Positions 12,247-12,615 of a stretch of 12,615 nucleotides of DNA are shown in pieces (positions within the stretch are counted from its first letter, which is position 1; every line of letters starts with the position of its first letter). A model generated the notes under the pieces. That model was given only the letters and a program-made list of their open reading frames with translations, was not told where the DNA came from and ran no database searches. This DNA is from SHLQ01 sp964562985 (GTDB lineage: Bacteria; Actinomycetota; Acidimicrobiia; Acidimicrobiales; SHLQ01). The DNA lies in assembly GCA_964562985.1 (NCBI GenBank), contig CAZLWE010000083.1, positions 1 through 12,615 on the forward strand, read 5' to 3'. A program made the translations under genes and the position numbers.

Positions 12247-12615
12247 TTAGGGGTCCGTCGCGCTGTCTTGGCCCACCTGCGACGCGAAACCGATGCGTAT
12301 CGCGGCCTGAAAGGCACGTTCGACGGTTTCATAGACCTCACCTAGGACACGATCCAGGACCTCGGCTTCGACATGGCGGAGGTCGATTCGGCCCTTGAGG
12401 AAGATCGCATCCTCCTGCCCGATACAGAAGCCAACATCGCGAAGACCATCGTTTCGGCGAAGCAGCTGCTCGAAGAACGCTGCGTGGTTCTCGGCGGGTG
12501 ACGGCATCACATAGGACTCGACGCCGAGGGTCCGTTGATCCAGGGTGAACCACACCGAATAGACGTCCTTTGCCTCACCGTTCACTCGCACGAACCAACG
12601 TCCGTCTCGCTCCTC
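12247..12615 (-). CDS. YbjN-domain protein (5' end beyond the right edge)
   Basis: 122 residues are visible and the frame is still open at the window edge, beginning EERDGRWFVRVNGEAKDVYS. A GTG at 12591 exists, but it would split the conserved GRWFVR motif, so the true start lies outside. The pattern is that of the actinobacterial YbjN-domain (type III secretion chaperone-like fold) family: VWFTLDQRTLGVESYVMPSP, ENHAAFFEQLLRRN, FCIGQEDAIFLKGRI and the C-terminal AFQAAIRIGFAS. No catalytic residues are known for it. In M. tuberculosis the relative Rv0487 lies between mshA and gpm1, a few genes from proC, so the neighbourhood agrees. Its function is not established; a chaperone-like or regulatory role is only inferred from the fold. 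Confidence 0.85.
   Translation of the reverse strand, partial: EERDGRWFVRVNGEAKDVYSVWFTLDQRTLGVESYVMPSPAENHAAFFEQLLRRNDGLRDVGFCIGQEDAIFLKGRIDLRHVEAEVLDRVLGEVYETVERAFQAAIRIGFASQVGQDSATDP

Overview
The window looks like chromosomal DNA of an actinobacterium of moderately high GC (about 60%, estimated by eye). An Acidimicrobiia-like lineage is my guess, not something the sequence proves. The evidence is the gene order: a YbjN-family gene, proC, a small HTH gene, rex, then hemA-hemC-hemD, mostly on one strand. It resembles the Mycobacterium tuberculosis order Rv0487 / Rv0500 / Rv0500A / Rv0509-Rv0511 as I recall it. GTG starts are frequent. Several starts have a -10-like hexamer almost touching the start codon, which suggests leaderless mRNAs.

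Left edge (1-1740), accessory-looking. A helical protein gene runs off the left end on the minus strand. Beside it, at 291-339, is the 3' half of a threonine tRNA (anticodon CGT) without its 5' half, probably an old integration scar. A small gene with one Clp-N-like repeat ends inside that remnant, its stop codon lying in the tRNA anticodon loop. A lipoprotein gene (minus) and a two-helix membrane protein gene (plus) follow, separated by about 300 bases without a convincing gene.

Middle (1719-6175), housekeeping. An exonuclease III-type AP endonuclease is divergent from a dienelactone hydrolase. The latter converges on hemD. The hemA-hemC-hemD operon (minus) encodes glutamyl-tRNA reductase, hydroxymethylbilane synthase and uroporphyrinogen III synthase, so it covers the first committed step and two later steps of tetrapyrrole synthesis.

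Right-middle (6266-9915). The redox sensor Rex is followed on the minus strand by a secreted, C-terminally membrane-anchored gluzincin metallopeptidase, inserted between rex and hemA. Divergent from rex is a secreted CAP-domain protein with a Pro/Thr/Ala-rich tail.

Right (9922-12615). On the minus strand, in order of transcription, lie a YbjN-family protein (5' end outside the window), proC, a 64-residue excisionase-type HTH protein, a SAM hydrolase (DUF62) and a possible 25-residue membrane peptide. The HTH promoter is bracketed by two perfect palindromes, and a strong GC hairpin separates the HTH gene from the SAM hydrolase gene.

I see no complete mobile element, CRISPR array, rRNA or intact tRNA. 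The points most worth checking are the tRNA scar with its truncated neighbour, the peptidase between rex and hemA, the dyads around the small HTH gene, and the systematic leaderless-start signature.
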